Source: an uncultured Clostridia bacterium (lineage in GTDB: Bacteria; Bacillota; Clostridia; Oscillospirales; CAG-272). Taken from it: a stretch of DNA of 32,188 nucleotides. This document shows positions 17,935 to 26,387 of the stretch, piece after piece (within the stretch, counting starts at the first letter, position 1; every line of letters starts with the position of its first letter). Location: the NCBI GenBank assembly GCA_945929845.1, contig CAMEON010000024.1:1-32188 (forward strand). The letters run 5' to 3'. A program made the translations under genes and the position numbers. Below the pieces are notes generated by a model. That model did not search any database and was not told the origin of the DNA. It saw only the letters and a list, made by a program, of their open reading frames with translations.

Positions 17935-19449
17935 TCCACCGATACCGGATTCAATATCCGACTTGAATTCAGCGTTCAACTCGGGATAGGCCGACAGCAT
18001 GGGTTCGACCTTGCTTCCCTTCTTGCGTTCGTAGTAGTTCTTGGTGATCTTTGCAACAAGACCGGAAAGGGCGATGACGCCGATGAGGTTGGGGATCGCC
18101 ATCAGGCCGTTGCAGGTATCGGAGATATCCCACGCCAGACTGCTCTCAATGACAGCGGAGGCCACAATCAGCAGGACATACAGCACCTTGAAGCAGACCA
18201 CGGCGATCTTCTGCCCCTTGACGCCCAGCTTCTGGAAGACAAATTCCGTAGCCTTTTCCCCGTAGTAAGACCAGGCCAGAATGGTGGTGAAGGCGAACAT
18301 GGGCAGGATGATCGTGAAGACAACGATACCAAAGCCGCTGAAATTCTGAGAGAAGACCAGAATGGCGGTCTCCGTATCGTTTTCCGCACCTGTCAGCGCA
18401 TTCAGATCCAGGGTGGTCAGCATCATCATGGCAGACAGCGTGCAGATGATGAAGGTATCAAAGAAGACCTCAAACACACCCCACAGACCCTGCTTGACCG
18501 GCTCCCTGACCTCGGACGCGGAGTGGGCAATGACAGAGGAACCAAGGCCGGCCTCGTTGGAGAACACACCACGGGCCATGCCCTTCCGAATGACTGTGGC
18601 GAAGGCATATCCCATGATACCGCCGGCGGCGGCCTTGAAGTTGAAGGCGCAGGTGAAGATGGAAGCGAGCGCAGAGGGCACTGCCTTGATGTGCATACAG
18701 ATGGTGATGAGTGCCATGACAATGAACAGGAGGGACATGACCGGCACCAGCTTGGAGGCTACCTTTCCGATGCGCTTGATGCCACCGATGATGATGAGGG
18801 CTGTCAGTCCGGCTACGATGACACCGATGATCAGCTTCACCACCGTGGCATTCTGATAGTCATACACATAGCCCACCGCATTGGTGATGGTGCTGGATAT
18901 TTTATTTGTCTGTGCACCGCTCATACCTATAGCGGCCAGCATGGCGAAGACGGCGGCTACATAGCCCAGCCACTTCCATTTCATACCGTAGGAGATGTAG
19001 TAGAAGGCACCGCCAGACAGATGACCCTCGCTGTTCTTCTTACGGAAGTACAGACCCAGCACATTCTCGGCGTAGTTGGTCACCATACCGAAGAAAGCGG
19101 ATACCCACATCCAGAAAACAGCGCCCGGGCCTCCGGTCAGGATGGCAGCGGTGACACCTATGATATTACCCGTGCCTACCGTGCCGGAGATGGCGGCGGA
19201 AAAGGCTTCAAACTGGGAGACAGTATGGATGCTGTCCGTCTTCTTGTCCTTCTTCCTGCCGATACTCTTGACGGTGGGAATGATGGTGGAGTTCATGGAG
19301 TCCCCGAATTTCCTGATCTGCAGGAACCGAGTGCGGATGGACAGGAGCAGACCTGTGCCCAGGATCAGGACAATGACAGGCCAGCCCCATACGATGTTGT
19401 TGATGAAGCCGTTCACCTTTGTAACGACTTCGATGATGGAATTCCACAT
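17932..19449 (-). CDS. Sodium:alanine/glycine symporter, AGCS family
   Basis: GTGNIIGVTAAILTGGPGAVFWMWVSAFFGM, GVFSNEAGLGSS, many TM segments. Confidence 0.93.
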   Translation of the reverse strand: MWNSIIEVVTKVNGFINNIVWGWPVIVLILGTGLLLSIRTRFLQIRKFGDSMNSTIIPTVKSIGRKKDKKTDSIHTVSQFEAFSAAISGTVGTGNIIGVTAAILTGGPGAVFWMWVSAFFGMVTNYAENVLGLYFRKKNSEGHLSGGAFYYISYGMKWKWLGYVAAVFAMLAAIGMSGAQTNKISSTITNAVGYVYDYQNATVVKLIIGVIVAGLTALIIIGGIKRIGKVASKLVPVMSLLFIVMALITICMHIKAVPSALASIFTCAFNFKAAAGGIMGYAFATVIRKGMARGVFSNEAGLGSSVIAHSASEVREPVKQGLWGVFEVFFDTFIICTLSAMMMLTTLDLNALTGAENDTETAILVFSQNFSGFGIVVFTIILPMFAFTTILAWSYYGEKATEFVFQKLGVKGQKIAVVCFKVLYVLLIVASAVIESSLAWDISDTCNGLMAIPNLIGVIALSGLVAKITKNYYERKKGSKVEPMLSAYPELNAEFKSDIESGIGG

Positions 19450-19473
19450 AATGCGGCCTCCGTGTGAATGGAT

Positions 19474-19505
19474 TCAAAAACAAAAAGAGCCAAACATTGT
19501 TTGGC
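19474..19505 (-). terminator. Terminator in the leader of the symporter gene (riboswitch expression platform)
   Basis: Minus strand GCCAAACAATGTTTGGC followed by TCTTTTTGTTTTTG, 25-40 nt upstream of the start codon. Confidence 0.75.
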
Positions 19506-19599
19506 CCCGGAAGCCGCATCGCTTCCCTCCCCCGACAGGCCGTCATGCGGGCATACCGAATGGCAGGCTGATGTAGCAGGGACATCCCTTGCGGTGCGC

Positions 19600-19822
19600 T
19601 GACTCCGTCCTTTTGCCTGAGAGATTCGTCGTGACTATGTCAGCTACGGCTGAACACTGTCCCGGCTTTCACCTTCGGCACCCATGTGAGTGGACTTCTC
19701 CGGAGCGCTATCGGCGTACAGTCCCGCCCTCATCAGGGCACCTGAAAGTGTTACATCTTCGGTGGCCTCCGGACGCACCACCTCCCTGTGGCTCGCCCCT
19801 CCGCCCTTTCCTGCACGCTTCA
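19600..19822 (-). ncRNA. Glycine riboswitch, probably tandem aptamers
   Basis: Minus strand TCCGGAGA...GGGTGCCGAAGGTGAAAGC...GAATCTCTCAGGCAAAAGGACGGAG (aptamer 2), preceded by CCGGAGGCCACCGAAGATGTAACACTTTCAGGTGCC...GGGACTG (aptamer 1). Confidence 0.9.
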
Positions 19823-19849
19823 TGTAGCAGATTTTATTCTTGTGTCGGT

Positions 19850-19878
19850 ATTATAGCACATTTTCCCCCATATGGCAA
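19850..19878 (-). promoter_or_regulatory. SigA-type promoter of the riboswitch-symporter transcript
   Basis: Minus strand TTGCCA-N17-TATAAT. Confidence 0.65.
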
Positions 19879-19982
19879 TACCTTTCGCAGAAAAAACCAA
19901 CTTTTTTGCAAAATCGGTTACAGTTCGGGCACTTGACCGGCACAGCGTGCGACGGTTCCTTCAAGAAAATCCCCGGTTCCTC

Positions 19983-20011
19983 TTGACTTCTTTCCCCCGG
20001 TTTGCTATAAT
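19983..20011 (+). promoter_or_regulatory. SigA-type promoter for the cation:proton antiporter
   Basis: TTGACT-N17-TATAAT. Confidence 0.7.
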
Positions 20012-20073
20012 ATGTGCTTGGTTCAACCGAACCGCTACTTTTCCGTTTTGATGTACGGAATGGAGGTCACTTT

Positions 20074-21369
20074 ATGCAAACCTTACTTGCTTTGTCTGTT
20101 GCTCTGTTCGCCGGGCTGATGATGTCACGGCTGACCAAGCTATGGAATCTTCCTGCTGTCACCGCCTATCTGGTCGCCGGTGTGCTGATCGGGCCGTACT
20201 GCCTGGGGCGACTTGGCTTCCCGGGTCTGGGGTTCATTTCTGCCGCGGATGTAGAGAATTATTCCATCATATCCGATGTGGCTCTGGGGTTCATCGCCTT
20301 CACCATGGGCAATGAGTTCCGGCTTTCCAGCCTGAAGCAGACCGGAAAGAAAGCGGTCGTCATTGCGGTTTTCCAGGCGGTAACGGCGACTGTGTTCGTC
20401 GACATTGCCTTGATCGGCCTGCACTTCCTGATTCCGGAGGATCTACCCCTGTCTGCGGCCATCACGCTGGGTGCCATTGCCACCGCCACCGCCCCGGCCG
20501 CCACACTGATGGTCATCAAGCAGTATAAGGCGGAAGGCCCGGTCACAAAGATGCTGTTGCCGGTGGTTGCTCTGGACGATGTGGTGGGGCTGATCGTCTT
20601 CGCCATTTCCTTCGGCATCGCCAAGGCCATGGAGTTCGGCCAGATCGACCTTGTCTCCGTGCTGGTCAATCCGTTGGTCGAGGTGGTCGCCTCCGTCGCA
20701 CTGGGCGGACTCATCGGACTGATCTTCCACCTGATCGAGGGCTTCTTCCACTCCCGCAGTAAGCGGATGAGCATTTCCGTCTGCTTCGTATTCCTGGCCA
20801 CCGCCCTGTCCATGACGGAATTCCACATCGGCGCTGTGACCATCAGCTTCTCCTCCCTGCTGGTCTGCATGTCCATGGGTACCGTCTTCTGCAACCTGTG
20901 CTCCTTCTCGGAGGAGCTGATGGATCGCATGGACCGCTGGACCGGACCGATCATGGTGCTGTTCTTTGTGATCAGCGGTGCCGGGCTGGAGCTGAAGGTC
21001 TTTGCCCACTGGCAGATCGTGCTGGCTGGCCTTGTATTCATCCTGATTCGCTCGGTAGGAAAGATCGTGGGTGCCGGTGTCTCCTCCCGATTCATGCACT
21101 GTGAGCCAACGGTTCAGAAGTACCTGGGTATCACCCTGTTGCCTCAGGCCGGCGTGTGTCTGGGTATGTCCCTGATCGCCCTGTCGCTGGGCGAGTCCGG
21201 CATCATCATACGCAACATTGCGCTATTCGCTGTCCTGGTCTACGAGCTGGTCGGGCCTCTGCTGACCAAGATCGCCCTGGACAAAGCCGGAGAGATCACC
21301 GAAAAGCCTGTGCCTCCCCGCCTCCTAGCCAAGCAACAGCAGAAGCAAGGGAAAGGCAAAGACATCTGA
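20074..21369 (+). CDS. Cation:proton antiporter (CPA2/KefB-like membrane domain)
   Basis: LPAVTAYLVAGVLIGPYCLGRLGF, FTMGNEFRLSSLKQTGKKAV, LGAIATATAPAATLMVIKQYKAEGPVTKMLLPVVALDDVVGLIVFA. Confidence 0.88.
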   Translation: MQTLLALSVALFAGLMMSRLTKLWNLPAVTAYLVAGVLIGPYCLGRLGFPGLGFISAADVENYSIISDVALGFIAFTMGNEFRLSSLKQTGKKAVVIAVFQAVTATVFVDIALIGLHFLIPEDLPLSAAITLGAIATATAPAATLMVIKQYKAEGPVTKMLLPVVALDDVVGLIVFAISFGIAKAMEFGQIDLVSVLVNPLVEVVASVALGGLIGLIFHLIEGFFHSRSKRMSISVCFVFLATALSMTEFHIGAVTISFSSLLVCMSMGTVFCNLCSFSEELMDRMDRWTGPIMVLFFVISGAGLELKVFAHWQIVLAGLVFILIRSVGKIVGAGVSSRFMHCEPTVQKYLGITLLPQAGVCLGMSLIALSLGESGIIIRNIALFAVLVYELVGPLLTKIALDKAGEITEKPVPPRLLAKQQQKQGKGKDI

Positions 21370-21396
21370 TACATCCATCTTTCCCCATAATTCTGA

Positions 21397-21449
21397 AAAT
21401 GGGCCACGCCGCCGGAAGTTCCGGTCGAGCGGTGGCCCATTTCTGTTTT
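21397..21449 (+). terminator. Rho-independent terminator after the antiporter gene
   Basis: AAATGGGCCAC...GTGGCCCATTT with inner CCGGAA/TTCCGG, then CTGTTTTTTT. Confidence 0.85.
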
Positions 21450-21476
21450 TTTCAGTTTTCGCTCACCGAGTGGAGG

Positions 21477-22481
21477 TTACGGCTCCCCCTCTGCCCCATC
21501 CGCCAGAGCCGCAAAGTAGGCATCCAGCCCGTCGGCGATCCCCTTGGCGGCGGCTTCGCGGAATTCATCGGTGGCCATGGTCTCATCATCCTCCCGGTTG
21601 GTCATAAAGCCCATTTCCAGGATGGTGGTAGGCACCTGGCTCCAGTTGGTTCCGGCCTTGGTGTCTGTTTCCCACACATTCAGCTTCTCTATTCCGGTAG
21701 ACTGACAGTATGCGTCCAGAATACAGTCGGACAAAAGGCGGCTCTCCGGATACACAGCGGCGCAGTCCGGATAGGGGTTGTTCGCCGTCTGGCAGACCAT
21801 CATCGCCCCTTTTTTGGTGTCATCATCCCAACCGTTGGCATGAATACGAATAAACGCATCCGCAATATACTTGTTGGCAAGCTGTGCCCGTTCAACATTG
21901 CTGATGTTCACCTCGTTGGTCTCCCGTATCATGACCACGCTGTATCCCCTCTCCAGCAGTTCATCCCGCAGGAGGAGCGCCACCTGAAGGTTCAGCTCAT
22001 ACTCCATCCCCCCGGTGAAGGTGCCGGTGGTTCCCCAGGACACCTTGGCCTGCTCCTCCTCGGCACCCGGTCCCACCGGTTCCTTCTCGGCGTTGCCCTC
22101 CTTCTGATGTCCGGCATCAATGACAATGATCTTATTCCGGTTCTCCCCGGTGCCAACATAGAAGATGTCGGTTCCCTCGTGAGCCTCTCCGGTGTAAAGT
22201 ACGCTATTTCCCGGCAGGCTCGGTTGACTCTCTTCTGACCCGTCCTGAGCCGCCAGCGTGCCTACCACCATATCCCCGGTCGCCAATGTCTCCGCATCGG
22301 TGGTTGACCAAAGCCATGCCCATGTGCCTCCGCAGGCACTGCCCGTCATCACAAGGACGGCGGCCAGCCCGGCAACAAGGCATCGCCAAAGAAAGCTCCG
22401 GCTCCTCTGTCTTCGGGTAGCTCCTGATGTATGTCCGGCACCGGTTCTTCCGCCGGTTTGTTTGATTTGATTCTTGCGCAT
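21477..22481 (-). CDS. N-acetylmuramoyl-L-alanine amidase (Amidase_3 type), membrane-anchored N-terminus
   Basis: KIIVIDAGHQKEGNAEKEPVGPG, YELNLQVALLLRDELLERGYSVVMIRE, SNVERAQLANKYIADAFIRIHANG, TILEMGFMTNREDD. Confidence 0.9.
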   Translation of the reverse strand: MRKNQIKQTGGRTGAGHTSGATRRQRSRSFLWRCLVAGLAAVLVMTGSACGGTWAWLWSTTDAETLATGDMVVGTLAAQDGSEESQPSLPGNSVLYTGEAHEGTDIFYVGTGENRNKIIVIDAGHQKEGNAEKEPVGPGAEEEQAKVSWGTTGTFTGGMEYELNLQVALLLRDELLERGYSVVMIRETNEVNISNVERAQLANKYIADAFIRIHANGWDDDTKKGAMMVCQTANNPYPDCAAVYPESRLLSDCILDAYCQSTGIEKLNVWETDTKAGTNWSQVPTTILEMGFMTNREDDETMATDEFREAAAKGIADGLDAYFAALADGAEGEP

Positions 22482-22565
22482 ATCTGTTCCCTTACCTTCG
22501 CCGCCAGGGCGGCTGTGTAATGCTGTGTAATGATGTTGCCCCGACCCTCTCCGGGGGCTGACACA

Positions 22566-24050
22566 TCAGCCCCCTAATTTGGAAGTGGCCGCATCCATGT
22601 ACATTCTGTAATATCTGTCCACCCGACTCTCATACCCTTCCTTCACAAGGACAGGACACGGAAGGCCGGACTTGTAATAGGCGACATACTGCTTCAGCCA
22701 CTGATAGTAGGCATCCCCGTGGCCGCCCTCCATGGGCTCTATGTCCCGGCTGTAATTCTGGTTATACTCGTCATAGAATACATACCCGCCGTTCCCGTCA
22801 GGGTACCGCTGGGCGACCCACTCGTTCCACCAGCACAGCGTCACCACCTTGGGGTGTACCTCAAAGGCCCATGTCCACTGACAGTACCAGAATATGCCGT
22901 TGTTCCTCGGATGGGCATTGCTTGTATTGGACATCTGGGTCTCCTGGGAGGCCGTAGCCACACTGACCTGCTCCGGTTTGCCTTCGGCATCCGGGGTCAC
23001 AAGGCCGTAGTTGTACACATTCAGGTAGTTCCATCCGTTCACGGAGGTATCACGCTGTAATCCCCACATCCTGCGCACGGTATACAGCTCCGGCAGGGGG
23101 AAGTCCTCCGGGTAGGTATGGGTAGTCAGCAGGAAGGGCTTTCCCTCCCAGTATACAAAGCAGTCCTTCCAATCCTCATGGCAGAGGTACCGGTCGTACA
23201 GCTCCTGATACAGTGGGCCCTCGCTACTGCCCACCCAGAAGACCATGTACGGTGTTCCCTTGCCTTCAGCCCGCATCTCCAGAATGGTCTCACACATAGC
23301 GTCCAACGGGATCTGGATGTAGCTCATCCATGCGCTCCGGTTGCCGCCCAGATACCCGTCTCCCGCATTGGTCAGGTCAAGGATGATGAAGTCCACCCCG
23401 GCCTCGTACAGCATGGTCATGTTGTTGCGGATGGCTGTTTTATCCGAGCTACGGTAGTAGCCCTGGGCAGGCTTGGCCCAGTAATGGAAGGCATACACAG
23501 GTCCCCAGTCCTGAAGTCCCTGTTCCACCTCGGTGACATTGTACCAGGTCTCCACCGGATCCGTCCCGGTGCCCAGGATGGCATCAAACCACACCGAGTA
23601 GCAGATGGAGATCAAGTCCTCTTTATCCGTGATGTCCAGGCCCAGCGCATTATCGCCCACCGGCGTGACACTGACCGAGATCACGGTTCCGTCCTGGTCG
23701 TAGACCGGCTCATAGTCCACCTTTCCCTCATTGAACACGCCGGTGTCCGGTGTCCATAGCTGGAGCTCCGTGGCAGCCTCCGTCACGGTCTCCGGTTCTG
23801 TCTCTGTAGGTACTTCGGCAGGCTGGTTTGTCTCCGTGTCCGTCACGGTAGCCTCCTCCGGCCTATTCTCAGGTTCCGTCGCATCCTGCGTCGGGTCTGT
23901 GGCATCCGTGGTCGCCCCACTTGTGACCGGCTCCGTGGAGGCGGGCGTGTTTCCGCCCCCACAGGCGCAGAGAAGAATGGCGATCAGAGCCAGAATCATC
24001 AGGATAGCCAGGGTGCACAGTCGGCACCGTATATTCTGCCGTCGTTTCAT
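22566..24050 (-). CDS. Lipoprotein, GH99/GH71-like putative glycoside hydrolase (paralog C)
   Basis: Lipobox ILLCAC; T/E-rich linker; AFHYWAKPAQGYYRSSDKTAIRNNMTMLYEAGVDFIILDLTNAGDG; VTLCWWNEWVAQR; SRDIEPMEGGHGDAYYQWLKQY. Confidence 0.75.
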   Translation of the reverse strand: MKRRQNIRCRLCTLAILMILALIAILLCACGGGNTPASTEPVTSGATTDATDPTQDATEPENRPEEATVTDTETNQPAEVPTETEPETVTEAATELQLWTPDTGVFNEGKVDYEPVYDQDGTVISVSVTPVGDNALGLDITDKEDLISICYSVWFDAILGTGTDPVETWYNVTEVEQGLQDWGPVYAFHYWAKPAQGYYRSSDKTAIRNNMTMLYEAGVDFIILDLTNAGDGYLGGNRSAWMSYIQIPLDAMCETILEMRAEGKGTPYMVFWVGSSEGPLYQELYDRYLCHEDWKDCFVYWEGKPFLLTTHTYPEDFPLPELYTVRRMWGLQRDTSVNGWNYLNVYNYGLVTPDAEGKPEQVSVATASQETQMSNTSNAHPRNNGIFWYCQWTWAFEVHPKVVTLCWWNEWVAQRYPDGNGGYVFYDEYNQNYSRDIEPMEGGHGDAYYQWLKQYVAYYKSGLPCPVLVKEGYESRVDRYYRMYMDAATSKLGG

Positions 24051-24094
24051 GCTATGCTCTTTCCTCTCTTTCTCTCTGTTTCAGTTTCCGGAAT

Positions 24095-26293
24095 TCAACG
24101 GCCCTGCTGTTGTGCCTGATAGTAGACAGCGGCTCTGTCCTCAAAACCATCCTCCACCAGCACCGGGCAGGCAATACCGGTCTTATATGCTGAGATATAC
24201 TGCTTCATCCACTGGTAGTACTGATCCCCGTGACCGCCCTCCATGGGCTCGATGTCCCGGCTGTACTCCTGCGTGTAGTTGTCTGTGAAGACATACTCCC
24301 CGTTCACATTGAGCCGCTGGGCACACCACTCGTTCCACCAGGTCAAGGTGACGATCTTGGGATGCACCTCGAAGGCATACGCCCACTGGGCATACCAAAA
24401 GATACCGTGATTCCGTCCGTGGGCGGTGTCGGTGCGGGACATGTAGGTCTCCTGGGTGGCAACCGCCACGCTGATCTGCTCCGGCTTCCCATCCGCATCC
24501 GGGCTGACCGATCCGTAGTTGTTGATGTTCAGGAAATTCCAGTGGTAGGTGGAATGATCGTTGTTCAGGCCCCACATCATGCGGACGGTATACAGGTCAG
24601 ACAGGGGGAAATCTGCCGGGTCGGTGTGGGTGGTCAGAAGCAGTGGCTTGCCGTCCCAGTAGACGAAGCAATCCTTCCATTTCTCCACAGCGTGATAGGT
24701 ATCGTACAGAGCCTGGTACAGCGGCCCGTTGCTGCTGCCGCTCCAGAAGGCCACATAGGGTGTGCCCTTCCCCTCGGCCCGCATCTCCATGATGGTGTCC
24801 AGCAGGGCATGCATGGGGGTGTCAATGTAGGTGATCCAGGCGGAATTGCCAATGTACCCATCTCCGGCGTTGGTCAGGTCAATGATGATGAAGTCTACCC
24901 CAGCCTCATACAGCCAGGTCATATTCTGACGGATGGCATCCGTATCAGAGCTGCGGTAATACCCCTGGGCGGGCTTTGCCCAGTAATGGAATGCCGTCTC
25001 CCCGCCCCAGGGCTGGTTGCCAGCCAGCGCCTCGGTGATGTTGTTGAAGGTCTCCACCTTTTCCGTCCCTCCGCCCAGAATGGCATCAAACCAAATGGAG
25101 TAGCAGATGGACACAAGGTCGGTCTTATCGGTGATGTCAAGGCCCAGGGTATGGCCCTCGGTGGGTGTGGCAGTCACAGTCACATTCTCCAGCACCTCGC
25201 CCCGGGATCCGGCCAGGATGGCCAGGTTGTCAATGTAGGCACCTCCGCCTCCGTGGGTGAACATAACGAAATTCTCTCCTTTCAGCGAATTGGTGGAGCA
25301 GTCGGCCTCCTGGAGCATGTTGTTTGCTCCGTCGTAGGTGCGGATCTTACCGTCTGCAAAGGAAATGTACCCCACCAGCACCTCTTCATCCGATCCCTCT
25401 GCTGTCATGTATATGTAGGTGGTGTAATCAGAGGTGCATACAATATCCGTGTGGAACATGCCGCTCATCAGGGACTGATCCACAGGGATACTGCCCCAAC
25501 CGGCAGGCCAGGATGCCACATCCGGGTGGTATACGGATATGGTGTGAGAAGCCGGATTGAAGGACAGCCACAGGCCGTCGCCGGGGCCATCCGGGATCTT
25601 ACCGGTGTAGTTGGTGACATAGCACCCCCACATGGCGGTGAACCAGGCACCGCTCCCCCTGGAAATGATCGTCCAGTCCATCGACAGGGACACCTGCTTG
25701 TACTGCTTCACGGAAGCACCGGGGACAAGGCTATAGGTAGACCACCCGTCCGAGATGATCTTGTCTGCACTGTTCCCGTCGTAGGGGAAGTAGAAGACAC
25801 CGTCGATCACTTTTCCGAGTCCACTGTCCCGCAGGGTAGCCTGCCCATCACAGGTAGGATCACCTGACGAGTAATCGGTGGAGAAGACCGTGATAACACC
25901 CATCTCACCGGGCTTCATGCTCTGTCCCAGCTTCTCATCCGGGTACTGTTCCACGATCTGTGTCTCAACCGTCTTTTCATAGACCACCTTCCCCTCATTG
26001 AAGGTGCCGGTGTCCGGCGTCCACATGGTGATGGGTTGGCTCTCGCTCTCCTCGGCGGGGTCAGTTTCGGTCTCCTCTTCCGGCACCGTCTCCGTAGGAG
26101 CCTCCTCTGTGACGGACGGTTCCGTGTCGGATACCTCCGGTGGTGTGCTGACTGGCTGTGTGCTATCCTCTGTGGCACTCTCTGCCGGTTCGTCCCCGTT
26201 CTGACAGGCGACGAGCAACAGGCCGCAGGCAAACAGGGTCACAAGGGACAGGGCGACAAGCAGGATACGCTTGTTTCTCTTATCGGATCGCAT
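24095..26293 (-). CDS. Lipoprotein, GH99/GH71-like putative glycoside hydrolase with an inserted concanavalin/LamG-like domain (paralog B)
   Basis: Lipobox LLLVAC; same linker WTPDTGTFNEGKV and catalytic-region motifs as paralog C (VTLTWWNEWCAQR, SRDIEPMEGGHGDQYYQWMKQY). Start MRSDKRNK chosen because GCGAGGA precedes it. Confidence 0.78.
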   Translation of the reverse strand: MRSDKRNKRILLVALSLVTLFACGLLLVACQNGDEPAESATEDSTQPVSTPPEVSDTEPSVTEEAPTETVPEEETETDPAEESESQPITMWTPDTGTFNEGKVVYEKTVETQIVEQYPDEKLGQSMKPGEMGVITVFSTDYSSGDPTCDGQATLRDSGLGKVIDGVFYFPYDGNSADKIISDGWSTYSLVPGASVKQYKQVSLSMDWTIISRGSGAWFTAMWGCYVTNYTGKIPDGPGDGLWLSFNPASHTISVYHPDVASWPAGWGSIPVDQSLMSGMFHTDIVCTSDYTTYIYMTAEGSDEEVLVGYISFADGKIRTYDGANNMLQEADCSTNSLKGENFVMFTHGGGGAYIDNLAILAGSRGEVLENVTVTATPTEGHTLGLDITDKTDLVSICYSIWFDAILGGGTEKVETFNNITEALAGNQPWGGETAFHYWAKPAQGYYRSSDTDAIRQNMTWLYEAGVDFIIIDLTNAGDGYIGNSAWITYIDTPMHALLDTIMEMRAEGKGTPYVAFWSGSSNGPLYQALYDTYHAVEKWKDCFVYWDGKPLLLTTHTDPADFPLSDLYTVRMMWGLNNDHSTYHWNFLNINNYGSVSPDADGKPEQISVAVATQETYMSRTDTAHGRNHGIFWYAQWAYAFEVHPKIVTLTWWNEWCAQRLNVNGEYVFTDNYTQEYSRDIEPMEGGHGDQYYQWMKQYISAYKTGIACPVLVEDGFEDRAAVYYQAQQQGR

Positions 26294-26345
26294 AGGGCAA
26301 ATCCTCGCTTTCATAAACTATCAGACTTCTCTGGATGCTGTTGTC

Positions 26346-26374
26346 ATTATACCATACTGAACAGTGAATGTCAA
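26346..26374 (-). promoter_or_regulatory. Consensus SigA promoter for the paralog B - paralog C - amidase unit
   Basis: Minus strand exact TTGACA-N17-TATAAT. Confidence 0.82.
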
Positions 26375-26387
26375 GGGGTGGCTTCCG

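Noticed and set aside
24230-25867. 545-aa plus-strand ORF opposite the GH-like lipoprotein B
   Set aside because: Antisense shadow ORF with atypical H/V/G-rich composition and no recognisable domain; the minus-strand frame has clear signal peptide and motifs.
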